46,138 nucleotides of DNA from an uncultured Actinomycetes bacterium (GTDB lineage Bacteria > Actinomycetota > Thermoleophilia > Solirubrobacterales > 70-9). Of the stretch, positions 38,749-46,138 are shown piece by piece (the first letter of the stretch is position 1; every line of letters begins with the position of its first letter). A program made the position numbers and the translations under genes. Location: positions 1 to 46,138 of the forward strand of contig CAMLHB010000001.1 in NCBI GenBank assembly GCA_946479725.1, read 5' to 3'. Below the pieces are notes generated by a model. It was not told the DNA's origin and did no database searches. It saw only the letters and a program-made list of their open reading frames with translations.

Positions 38749-39765
38749 ATGCCCGGATACGGCCAATACGGCTTCGCCCAGAAATGGGGCTTCCACCCGC
38801 CGAAGAAGCCCGGCAACTACGCCAACTCCGGCGGCGGGGTCGCGTTCAACCCGCATGCGCACCCGGTACCGATGGCGGGCGACGGCATGGGCGGTCCCGC
38901 CGGCCCTCCGTCAGGCACCTTCGATCCAGCCCTGGAGGCCCAGCGCCGCGCCGCCCAGCGGGGAATGCACGACAGCCTCGCCGACATCAGAACTCAGGAA
39001 CACTTCAAAGAAAAAGACCTGCACACCGCACTCCGCGGCATCATTACGACTGCCAAGCGTGGCCGCCAAAAGCTCGGGATCGACTTCAACCGCCAGACGC
39101 AGAAAATCGGCACGGATTTCCAGCGCGGCAACGAAAAGATCGGCAACGCCGAAGCCGACACCCGTCTGAAGGCCGCGCGGACCCAGGAAGATCTCCAGAC
39201 CAAGCGGAACGAAATCGTGCGGCAGTTCGGCGAACTCGGCCAGCGCCAGGGCGAATCTGCCAACGCCAGCGGGGTCAACGACGCAGGCACCACGGCAGCC
39301 TCGGCCGCGGCCAGGGCGCGCAACCAGCGGATCGCCGAAGCGCCGATCGGCACGGCCGAAGGCAGGCTCTCCGAAGACCTCGCCACGGCGCTCAGCCGTC
39401 TTGGCACCTCGCGCGGGCAGCTGACGGAAGACCGCAACACCGGCCTCTCCCAGCTTGGACAGGATTACGGGATTGGGATGTCCCAGCTGAAACAGGAACG
39501 TGATCGCGAACGCGAAGGTGCCCACCGGGAATTCAATCGCGAACATTTCGAACTCGGCCGCAAAGCACAGCGGACCAAGCGGGAGGGCGCGATCTCCAAC
39601 GTGGACTTGCTCGAAGAGGAGATCTGGCAGGCCCAGCACGAACACCCCGGAGCCTTCGCCAACATGGGACCCAGCGGCGGCACCAACGGCAGCAACCGCG
39701 GTGGCCCTTCAGCACCCGGCATCGCCGGTCTGACCCCCGCGCCGCGAAAGAGGAGGAGGAAGTAG
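38749..39765 (+). CDS. Ejection-type virion protein A
   Basis: 338 residues. Gly/Pro-rich first 60, then ~230 residues of charged helix with short repeats around KLGIDFNRQTQKIGTDFQRGNEKIG and RLGTSRGQLTEDRNTGLSQLGQDYG (units of about 11 residues; landmarks FNRQTQKIGTDF, LSQLGQDYG). A basic C terminus RKRRRK ends it. First of three consecutive genes with internal-virion character; these proteins are released into the cell ahead of DNA in short-tailed phages. Confidence 0.55.
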   Translation: MPGYGQYGFAQKWGFHPPKKPGNYANSGGGVAFNPHAHPVPMAGDGMGGPAGPPSGTFDPALEAQRRAAQRGMHDSLADIRTQEHFKEKDLHTALRGIITTAKRGRQKLGIDFNRQTQKIGTDFQRGNEKIGNAEADTRLKAARTQEDLQTKRNEIVRQFGELGQRQGESANASGVNDAGTTAASAAARARNQRIAEAPIGTAEGRLSEDLATALSRLGTSRGQLTEDRNTGLSQLGQDYGIGMSQLKQERDREREGAHREFNREHFELGRKAQRTKREGAISNVDLLEEEIWQAQHEHPGAFANMGPSGGTNGSNRGGPSAPGIAGLTPAPRKRRRK

Positions 39766-40584
39766 ATGGCCCTGCCGACCGTCACCGCCAGAGACCTGCA
39801 CGTTGTCCAGCTGAGCCCGCAGTTGCGGAAGGTGCTCAAGCGGCGCTCGATGCGGGCGGCCCGCCGCGCCTATGCGCCGGAAATCGCCGCGGACCGGGCG
39901 AACATCGCCGAAACGCGCGGCCAGTACCGCAACCAGGCGGCGTCCATCAGGAACGCCTCCAGCATGGTCCAGAACGCGTTGTCGCACGCTCTCGCGGGCG
40001 CGCAGGCATCCGGCCTACATGGGGGCTACCTGAGGCAGCTGACCCACGAGATCGGCTCCCGTGAGAGTGACACGGCATCGGCCATCCCCTTCCTGCTGGC
40101 GGACGCCCAGGAAGAACGGAACAAAGCTCTCTCGGAAGGGCGGCAGGAACTTCGCTCGGCCAGGGGGTCGATGCTGAAAGCTGGTCTAGGCGCGTTCAAC
40201 ACCCTGCTCAAGGAAACCCGCGGCGAAGGCTCTTCGTTGGAAGCCCAGCGGGCTGAAGCTCGGAAGAAGAAAGCCCAAGAAGCGGCCGAACCAGGCGAAG
40301 GCAAGTACGACCAGACCAACCTCGAAAACGCCAAGCTGGCTCTCAAAGACGCGCTGTCGCAGTGGGCGAAGAACCCGACCGTCGAAGGCCCGGACGGCTC
40401 CGAAGTGCCGCTCAAACAGGTGAATCCCTTGCGGACCCGCGAAGACTGGCTCACCTTCGCCAACGGCCTGGTCAAGAACTACGACGGCTTCGGATTGGCC
40501 GAAATCAACCATGTCCTCCAGGAGTTCCTCCGCAAACGCGCCCGGAAGGAAAACGGGGTTCTCGGCACCGGCACGGGGTTCTAG
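39766..40584 (+). CDS. Ejection-type virion protein B
   Basis: 272 residues, starting right after the preceding stop. Almost all helix, including RRSMRAARRAYAPEIAADRANIAETRGQYRNQAA (landmarks AARRAYAPEIAADRAN, SLEAQRAEARKKKAQEAAE). The C terminus reads LGTGTGF. Composition and place fit an internal virion protein. Two palindrome half-sites (39980-39986 and 40355-40361) occur inside but have no second arm. Confidence 0.55.
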   Translation: MALPTVTARDLHVVQLSPQLRKVLKRRSMRAARRAYAPEIAADRANIAETRGQYRNQAASIRNASSMVQNALSHALAGAQASGLHGGYLRQLTHEIGSRESDTASAIPFLLADAQEERNKALSEGRQELRSARGSMLKAGLGAFNTLLKETRGEGSSLEAQRAEARKKKAQEAAEPGEGKYDQTNLENAKLALKDALSQWAKNPTVEGPDGSEVPLKQVNPLRTREDWLTFANGLVKNYDGFGLAEINHVLQEFLRKRARKENGVLGTGTGF

Positions 40585-40587
40585 CCA

Positions 40588-43500
40588 ATGCTACCCAGCA
40601 CCCGCTACCTCTTCGGCACGGGGGTTCCTTCCTGGGTTACGAAGCAGAAGCGCCGCGAGCGCTCGGCCCCCCGCTCGAGCCGGAACGTCCGGTTGCACGA
40701 GGGCCGGGTCAAGCAGCCCGGCGTCCCCGCTCCCTCGCCTCGAGGTCCCCGGCTCCCAGGACCGCCTCCGCCGACGCTGGCGAGTCTCCATTCCCTGCTG
40801 AAGCTCCCCACGACCGGCCCCGTCGCGACTCCCACCCCAGAGGTCGCGTTGATGAACGCACTGACCCACGGCATCGCCCCACCGCGCAGCCTTGAACGCG
40901 AATACGGGCGGAAAGCCTTCCAGCGGGCCGAACTCGCCCGCATCCACTATCTGAGCCAGCAGGAAGGCTTAAAAGAACCGGACGACCTCACCAACGCGAT
41001 CCTGCTGGCCTCTGGAGCGGGGGAGATCGCAAGCCTGGGACGGACCATCGGCGAGGTTGGAATCAAGGAGGCGCTCGGCGGCGCCGCGGCCCGAGAGGCT
41101 GCCAGTTCAGCGGAGTCCACTGGAGTCAAAGCCGCGCTGCGCGCCGCGGCCAAGCGCGCTGCCCAGAAAGCCGAGCCCGAGGCGGTTCGTGCAACCCGCC
41201 AAGCGGCCTCTGAGGCAATCCCGCAGTCCGTGAAAACCGCAGCGAGGGTAGCGGCGAAGGGCGCGAGCTATCCGGTTCGCCACCCAGTTCAGGCGCCTTT
41301 CTCCGCTCAGGTCCCCTTCGCACTTGCCCACGGCAACCCAAAGGAACTGGTCAAGCCCCTGGAGGGAACGGGCGTCTACGCCAACGTGGTCGGTGCCCTC
41401 GCCAACAAGGTCGGAGGCGTGCCCGGTGAAGCGATCAGCCTGCCAGCGACCGTCCTGCCCACGGCGTTCCTGACTGGCAAGGCAGCGGTCAACGCAGCGC
41501 AGGGCAACGGCTCCGAACTGTCCCACCTGCTCGACGCCTACCGGAAGACCGGTCTGCTTCCCGCGCTTGTCGAAGGGAATCTCGGCGAGGCGGCGCACCG
41601 GCTGGGCGAGCATCCGCTCTACGGCGGCCTGGAAGCCAGCGGCGCCCTCTCAGCGCTCGGGCGGGGTCTGGGGGCTGGCGCCCGCGCACTACCGGGGGAG
41701 TTCGGCAGCTTGGACCGCGCCGATCTACCGGTGGGGGCGACCGGCCTTGTCAGGGAGCGGGGCTACTCCCGCGACCTGATCCGCCAACTCGGACAGCGGG
41801 CCTTTGATCGTACGCAGTTCGGCCAGCGCGTGAAACCCAGCACCCTTCGGGCGCGGCGGATCCAGAAGGAGGCAGCCAACCGCTTCAGCTCCAACGCTGA
41901 GGCGAGGCGGCGCCAGATGAACCACGAACTCGACAAGAGCCTTGCCGACATCCTTCCGCGGCGGGGCCCGGTGGTCCACTTCAAAGGCCGCAACCGGGGC
42001 AAGCTCGACCGGAGGGGAGCGGAAATCGTCAGCCTCGCGGTCGAACGGCTGATCCAGCACCCGCAGACCTTCCACGAGGATCTGCCGTTCTACCGGCACC
42101 TGATCGAAGATGCGGCCAAAGAGCGCAGTCTGGGCCCTGAGCAGCTGCGCCGCCACAGGGCACTGATCGACCAGATCAAGCGAGCGGAAAAGATCGACGA
42201 CCCGCACCGAATCCACAACGTCATCAACGCCGCCAACGCCTTCATTGACCTCCAGCAGCCGATCCTGGAGGAGATGCAGAAGCTGAAACTGCTGACCCCG
42301 GCGCAGTCCCGAATGGCGCGGCTCGTCAGCTTCGCTCGGGTCCACATGGGGGCAGGCTGGAAAGAGGATGGCTTGGTCGACAAGGAGGGGCAGCCCCTTC
42401 ACGCTGAACAGATCGAGGCCGAGATGGCGCGACGGGGTGTCGAGCCCCCGGGCTTCATCAGCCACCAGCCACCCAAGCCCGGCGACTACTTTCAGCCCCA
42501 CTACGGCGGCGCGATGCTCCCGAAGGGCACTCGGACGGGCGAGGCTGCGGTCACGGGAACGGCGCTGCACGGAATCGAGGCGCTGACGCGGCAACTGCGG
42601 CGATCGTCGGGTCTTGTGCATCGAGCGAAGACGTGGAACGCGGCGGTAACCGAGTTCGGCCATGTGGTCCGAGGCGTCAAGAAATTCGCCGACGCCTGGA
42701 AGGTCAAGGAAAACCCGGAGAAGTACGGGCTCGACCCGAACGAGCAGTGGGTTACCGTGCCGCTTCATCCCTTCCAGGCCAAGAAACACGAGCGCGAAGG
42801 GGCGCTGGAGAACCAGAGTCCGGCGATGGCCCTGCTTGAGCAGGGGGGCGATACCTCCTACTCCCACGACCACGCGGGCGAAATCCTCGCCGACAGCCTG
42901 AAGGCTGGAGAGAAAGAGGAACTCGCCCCTGGCACGGAGGTCGCCTTCATGCCGAAGAAGATCGCCGAAGAGTTCCGCAAGGATGCCGAGCCCTCCAACA
43001 CCGGGTTGAAGGCAGGACAGGCGGCCACCAACGTCTTCAAGCGCGCCGTGCTGCCGTTCAGCCCCAGCTTCTACATCGGCAACGGCTTCGACAACTACAT
43101 GCGGACCTTCCTCGCCGGGATCAACCCCGCGCACTTCCTGGTCGGCTCGAAAGTGGCCAGGAAGCTCAGCGAGGAGACGAAGGCCGAACTGCTCGGCGGG
43201 GCGCTCTACTCCTCCGTGGACCGGATGGCACCGCACCGGAGCATCGAGTCGATCGTCAAGGGCGAGGACTTGGCATCTAAGGCGGCGCGCCGGATGGCCG
43301 AGTGGTCCCACAGGCATGGCGCGAAACAGGCTGCGGCCAAATTCCTCCCGAGCCTCATGTCGGGCGCCTCCCACTTCCTGCTCTCGACCAACGCTCTGCT
43401 CACCGAGCGGCTGCCCCAGTACGGCGCCCTCGGCAAGGTGGCGCTCGCCGACATGCGCGAGACGCAGGGTTCCTGGGCGAAGGCAATCCGCCACTTCGAC

Positions 43501-44286
43501 GAGGCATCAACGGAGTTTGCGAAGGGCGCCCCGAAGCTCAGCACCATGACGCGTCTGCAGAAGGACCTCGAGGAGGTCTACGGCAACTACTCGCGGATGA
43601 GTCCCGGCGCGCGCAAGACGCTCTCCACCTTCGTCCCATTCTGGACCTGGATGCGAGCCGCCTACAAATTCGTCTACGTCACGATGCCAGCCCACCATCC
43701 GATCCAGACGGGCCTACTGACTGCGGCACGGCGGGCGAACCAGGCGCATCTCGAAGCCTTCGGCCTGGATCCCGAAGGCGCGAAACCCGTCGAGGACTAC
43801 CTGCGGGGCGGCATCCCGATTGACGCCACCGGCGGGATCGTCCCGACCGCCAACTACAACAGCTTCGGCTACGCCGCCTCACCCTCCGAAGCTGGCGAAC
43901 GCGCGGTTGCCCCGCAGATCGCAGCGGTGCGCGAAGGGCTTGGCGGCCGCAACGCCTTCGGCGAGCCACTGCCCGGATCTCCCTCGGAAGCCGACAAAGT
44001 GCTGGCGGCCACTCTCGGGCTCGTTCGCGCCGCAATCCCCGGCATGAACCTGGTCCTTGACGAAGAAAAGGGCAAGACCGTCATCAAGCCCCACGTTCCC
44101 CTGCCACACGAATACGACGCCGAAAAGGTCGCCCAGGCCCGGATCAAGCGGCAGACGATCTCGGTGCCGGTCAAGGGTGAAACGACCGGTTCCTCAGCCA
44201 GCAGCACCGGGGTCGACTACGGCAGCGTCTTCAGCGGCAGCGCCAGTTCCAGCGTCAACTACGCCAGCGTCTTCGGGGGCCAGTAA
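40588..44286 (+). CDS. Large ejection/internal virion protein (1,232 residues)
   Basis: Begins MLPSTRYLFGTGVPSWVTKQ, the same tag as the next gene. After a Pro-rich linker comes a helical Ala-rich region (residues ~130-260), a Gly/Leu-rich probable membrane-interacting stretch, then a long central part with HNVINAANAFIDLQQPILEE, FISHQPPKPGDYFQPHYGG and FSPSFYIGNGFDNYMRTFL. The latter recalls large polyvalent virion proteins. The C terminus has two near-repeats, VDYGSVFSG and VNYASVFGG. Likely enters the cell with the DNA and forms part of the envelope-crossing channel. No enzyme motif recognised. Confidence 0.7.
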   Translation: MLPSTRYLFGTGVPSWVTKQKRRERSAPRSSRNVRLHEGRVKQPGVPAPSPRGPRLPGPPPPTLASLHSLLKLPTTGPVATPTPEVALMNALTHGIAPPRSLEREYGRKAFQRAELARIHYLSQQEGLKEPDDLTNAILLASGAGEIASLGRTIGEVGIKEALGGAAAREAASSAESTGVKAALRAAAKRAAQKAEPEAVRATRQAASEAIPQSVKTAARVAAKGASYPVRHPVQAPFSAQVPFALAHGNPKELVKPLEGTGVYANVVGALANKVGGVPGEAISLPATVLPTAFLTGKAAVNAAQGNGSELSHLLDAYRKTGLLPALVEGNLGEAAHRLGEHPLYGGLEASGALSALGRGLGAGARALPGEFGSLDRADLPVGATGLVRERGYSRDLIRQLGQRAFDRTQFGQRVKPSTLRARRIQKEAANRFSSNAEARRRQMNHELDKSLADILPRRGPVVHFKGRNRGKLDRRGAEIVSLAVERLIQHPQTFHEDLPFYRHLIEDAAKERSLGPEQLRRHRALIDQIKRAEKIDDPHRIHNVINAANAFIDLQQPILEEMQKLKLLTPAQSRMARLVSFARVHMGAGWKEDGLVDKEGQPLHAEQIEAEMARRGVEPPGFISHQPPKPGDYFQPHYGGAMLPKGTRTGEAAVTGTALHGIEALTRQLRRSSGLVHRAKTWNAAVTEFGHVVRGVKKFADAWKVKENPEKYGLDPNEQWVTVPLHPFQAKKHEREGALENQSPAMALLEQGGDTSYSHDHAGEILADSLKAGEKEELAPGTEVAFMPKKIAEEFRKDAEPSNTGLKAGQAATNVFKRAVLPFSPSFYIGNGFDNYMRTFLAGINPAHFLVGSKVARKLSEETKAELLGGALYSSVDRMAPHRSIESIVKGEDLASKAARRMAEWSHRHGAKQAAAKFLPSLMSGASHFLLSTNALLTERLPQYGALGKVALADMRETQGSWAKAIRHFDEASTEFAKGAPKLSTMTRLQKDLEEVYGNYSRMSPGARKTLSTFVPFWTWMRAAYKFVYVTMPAHHPIQTGLLTAARRANQAHLEAFGLDPEGAKPVEDYLRGGIPIDATGGIVPTANYNSFGYAASPSEAGERAVAPQIAAVREGLGGRNAFGEPLPGSPSEADKVLAATLGLVRAAIPGMNLVLDEEKGKTVIKPHVPLPHEYDAEKVAQARIKRQTISVPVKGETTGSSASSTGVDYGSVFSGSASSSVNYASVFGGQ

Positions 44287-46138
44287 TGCTACCCCGTCGC
44301 CGCTACCTCTTCGGAACCGGACCGCCCTGGGTCACCAAGGGCTCGCATCACACCCGTGCGCCGGGTTCTCAGAGCGCCGGGTATCACGCCGACCTAACGA
44401 TCCCCGGCTACAAGCCGAAGACTCCCACCGTGGCCCCGCCCCCTGGAGAGGCGGCCACGGGTCCAGCTGCCCCGTCCGGTGGCTACGCAGGGTCGGAGCG
44501 CGCTTACCACAACGCCGTCAAGTCCGTCCCCACGCCCACTGCCCCCAGCGGAATCCTCTCCGCGATCAGCGGTCTGCTCACTCCCGGTGGCTCAACCCTG
44601 CACCCACGCGAGCTCGCCGAAGTCGCCCACACCCTTGGCGTTCTCCCGAGAGAGGTCAGCCAGGCAACGAACACGGCAGCTCACGACCTGGGCAAGGCCG
44701 TGAAGGTCGCGGTCAACCTGCCGAAAACGAAAGTCGAAAGTCCACACGTCCTGGGTACGCCGACCGTTGGGCAGATCGCCAAGTCGCTCCGCAAGGGAAC
44801 GGCTCAGCGAACCGCGAAAGGAAAGCTCACCATCCCAGCCACGCGCCAGGCAGAGCGCCAGCTGCGCCAGGCTCAGCGCGCCTACCAGCGCTACGCGGTG
44901 CCGCGAATCCAAGGCATCGCCGATCCAGACCAGCGGGAATTCGCCGAGTGGCTGAGCCACTACACGAAAATCCCTCCGGCCCTCGCCGGCGAATGGGTGA
45001 AGCAGGAGGGCGGCGGCTGGGGCTCCCACGGCGTATCTCAGGGACAGGCAGGCGAACAGAACTGGCTCGGCGTCGGATACCCCGGCCAGCCAACGCCCTT
45101 CAGCCGATCGCCCTACTTCAACAACACCACGCCCAAACGCGCCGCCAAGGCAACGGCCGAATGGATGGAAGGGAAGATCGGCCAGGAGTACGGCTATGAG
45201 GCGGCGCCGTCGATTCGCAAGATCGCAGAACTGGCGAAGGCTGGAGCGCCCGAAGCCGCCCTCCGTTCCTACATCGAAGGCCCGAGCCAGTGGGGAACCG
45301 GTCGCATCGCTCAGTCCGGCGTGACTGCGGAAGGTGCCCACGTTTCCCCAAAGATCCGCGAAACGCTCGTCGCCGCCAAGCAGAACGCTCGCTCTCTCGG
45401 GATCAACCCGACCCCGTTCAACGGCGACGTCGGCCCTGGCCCCGGTCCCGAACTCATCACCATCCGCGCAGACGCGCAGGGGATGGTCCACTGGGCTGTC
45501 TCAGCGCTCGGAACGCCCGAGGGTTCAGCGAAGCAGGGCGCATGGGCAAGTCGGTACGGGCTCAGCCAGAGCCAGCCTTGGTGCGCGAACTTCATCAGCA
45601 ACGGGCTCGCCCGCCGCGGCGTACCGCTCCCACCGAATCCCAACTTCGTGCCCTCCTACGAATCCGAATGGAGCGGCGGCCGCAACATCGGCACCGACCT
45701 CGCGAAAGCCAAGCCGGGTGACCTAATTACGTTCAGCGGCCAGCACATCGGCCTCTACATCGGCAACGGGGAAATGGTCTCGGGGAACTTCGGCGACGAA
45801 GTGGCGCGCTCACCGGTCGCTGCCGGTCCCGCCCCGGTCTCGGCGATCCTGCGGCCGAACTACAAGGGCGGCAAGATCCAGGTCAGCGTCCAGCAGGCGG
45901 TGCCGGGATCCACCCCGGAATCGACCTTCGGCGGCGCCGGAGAAGGGTCGGTTGCCCCTGGCGCTCCTGCTGGTGCGGGCGCAGGCGGCCAGCGCAACGG
46001 CCCCGCGCCCGCATCCTTCTCCAACAGCGTCCCGATCAGCGAACTGCTCAGCACCCTCTCGCTCTCCCCGCGCCTGAACACCCTGCAGGAAGAAAGCGGC
46101 GAAGCCGAACCGACCGGCACCATCGCCCGGATCCTGGC
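44286..46138 (+). CDS. Virion-associated lysin / ejection protein (open at window end)
   Basis: At least 617 residues; no stop before the window ends. N terminus MLPRRRYLFGTGPPWVTKG repeats the tag of the previous gene. Residues ~200-330 resemble a lysozyme or transglycosylase-like domain (EFAEWLSHYTKIPPALAGEWVKQEGGGWG; landmarks IPPALAGEWVKQEGGGWG, QNWLGVGYPG). Residues ~400-520 form a CHAP/NlpC-type peptidase with Cys in QPWCANFIS, KPGDLITFSG and His in QHIGLYIGNG. It would cut a hole in the peptidoglycan for DNA entry. A Gly/Ala-rich linker follows. Start overlaps the previous TAA by one base. Confidence 0.8.
   Translation, partial: MLPRRRYLFGTGPPWVTKGSHHTRAPGSQSAGYHADLTIPGYKPKTPTVAPPPGEAATGPAAPSGGYAGSERAYHNAVKSVPTPTAPSGILSAISGLLTPGGSTLHPRELAEVAHTLGVLPREVSQATNTAAHDLGKAVKVAVNLPKTKVESPHVLGTPTVGQIAKSLRKGTAQRTAKGKLTIPATRQAERQLRQAQRAYQRYAVPRIQGIADPDQREFAEWLSHYTKIPPALAGEWVKQEGGGWGSHGVSQGQAGEQNWLGVGYPGQPTPFSRSPYFNNTTPKRAAKATAEWMEGKIGQEYGYEAAPSIRKIAELAKAGAPEAALRSYIEGPSQWGTGRIAQSGVTAEGAHVSPKIRETLVAAKQNARSLGINPTPFNGDVGPGPGPELITIRADAQGMVHWAVSALGTPEGSAKQGAWASRYGLSQSQPWCANFISNGLARRGVPLPPNPNFVPSYESEWSGGRNIGTDLAKAKPGDLITFSGQHIGLYIGNGEMVSGNFGDEVARSPVAAGPAPVSAILRPNYKGGKIQVSVQQAVPGSTPESTFGGAGEGSVAPGAPAGAGAGGQRNGPAPASFSNSVPISELLSTLSLSPRLNTLQEESGEAEPTGTIARIL

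Noticed and set aside
39980..40361. Two TGTCGCA copies in ejection gene B
   Set aside because: Each has only one arm; no second arm at the family spacing, so not counted as operators.
41725..43494. 589-residue minus-strand open frame
   Set aside because: Shadow of the 40588-44286 ejection gene; composition is typical of the reverse frame of GC-rich coding DNA.

Overview
The window reads as most or all of a temperate tailed-phage genome, or an integrated prophage, of a high-GC Gram-positive, probably actinobacterial, host. The supports are very GC-rich codons, GTG starts, start/stop overlaps (ATGA/GTGA) at nearly every junction, an actinophage-style lysis cassette, an integrase and a repressor. 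No host gene, rRNA or tRNA is visible, so the exact host cannot be read from the sequence. The structural set (P22-like portal, SU10/DUF5309-type capsid protein, adaptor, nozzle-like beta protein, short fibre-like proteins, three large ejection-type proteins, and no tape measure, tail tube or tail sheath) fits a podovirus.

Layout. 1-1874: lysis cassette (XhlA-like protein, anchored membrane protein, NlpC/P60 endolysin, holin, 23-residue membrane peptide). 1929-2832: divergent immunity switch, with a repressor on the minus strand and a Cro-like HTH protein on the plus strand. 2829-5699: Rad52-type annealing protein, zinc/HTH protein and Fe-S RecB-family exonuclease. 5692-7040: small unknown genes. 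7040-8846: excisionase-like protein, tyrosine integrase and a probable attP. 8847-19403: a long run of translationally coupled small genes (HNH, ASCH, N6-adenine methyltransferase, MmcB-like nuclease, RusA, many zinc ribbons, a Ser-Ala heptad-repeat protein). 19417-20385: RNA hairpins and small genes. 20420-20997: a minus-strand pair. 21235-22998: candidate small terminase, MobC-like RHH protein, T5orf172 protein. 22995-24024: a cargo ('moron') island with two secreted proteins facing each other across a terminator. 24169-46138: packaging, head, tail and ejection genes. The large terminase is split by an intein inside its ATP-binding loop. The last gene (44286 to the window end) has no stop inside the window.

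The most interesting signal not explained by genes is a family of inverted repeats, consensus TGTYGCA-N5/6-YGCRACA, scattered from 747 to 31533. They sit mostly upstream of, or on, gene starts: the endolysin, the Cro-like gene, the terminase, the zinc-finger gene after it and the gene before the scaffold, plus sites inside small genes. I infer a dispersed operator network for the phage repressor, analogous to phiC31 CIRs and mycobacteriophage L5 stoperators. Other notable items are two adjacent ejection proteins with the same N-terminal tag, a 19-unit Ser-Ala repeat in nearly perfect heptads, an HNH gene without a usable start after the capsid gene, and a strong intergenic RNA stem at 19417-19490. 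No DNA polymerase, helicase or primase was recognised, so replication probably relies on host enzymes plus recombination.
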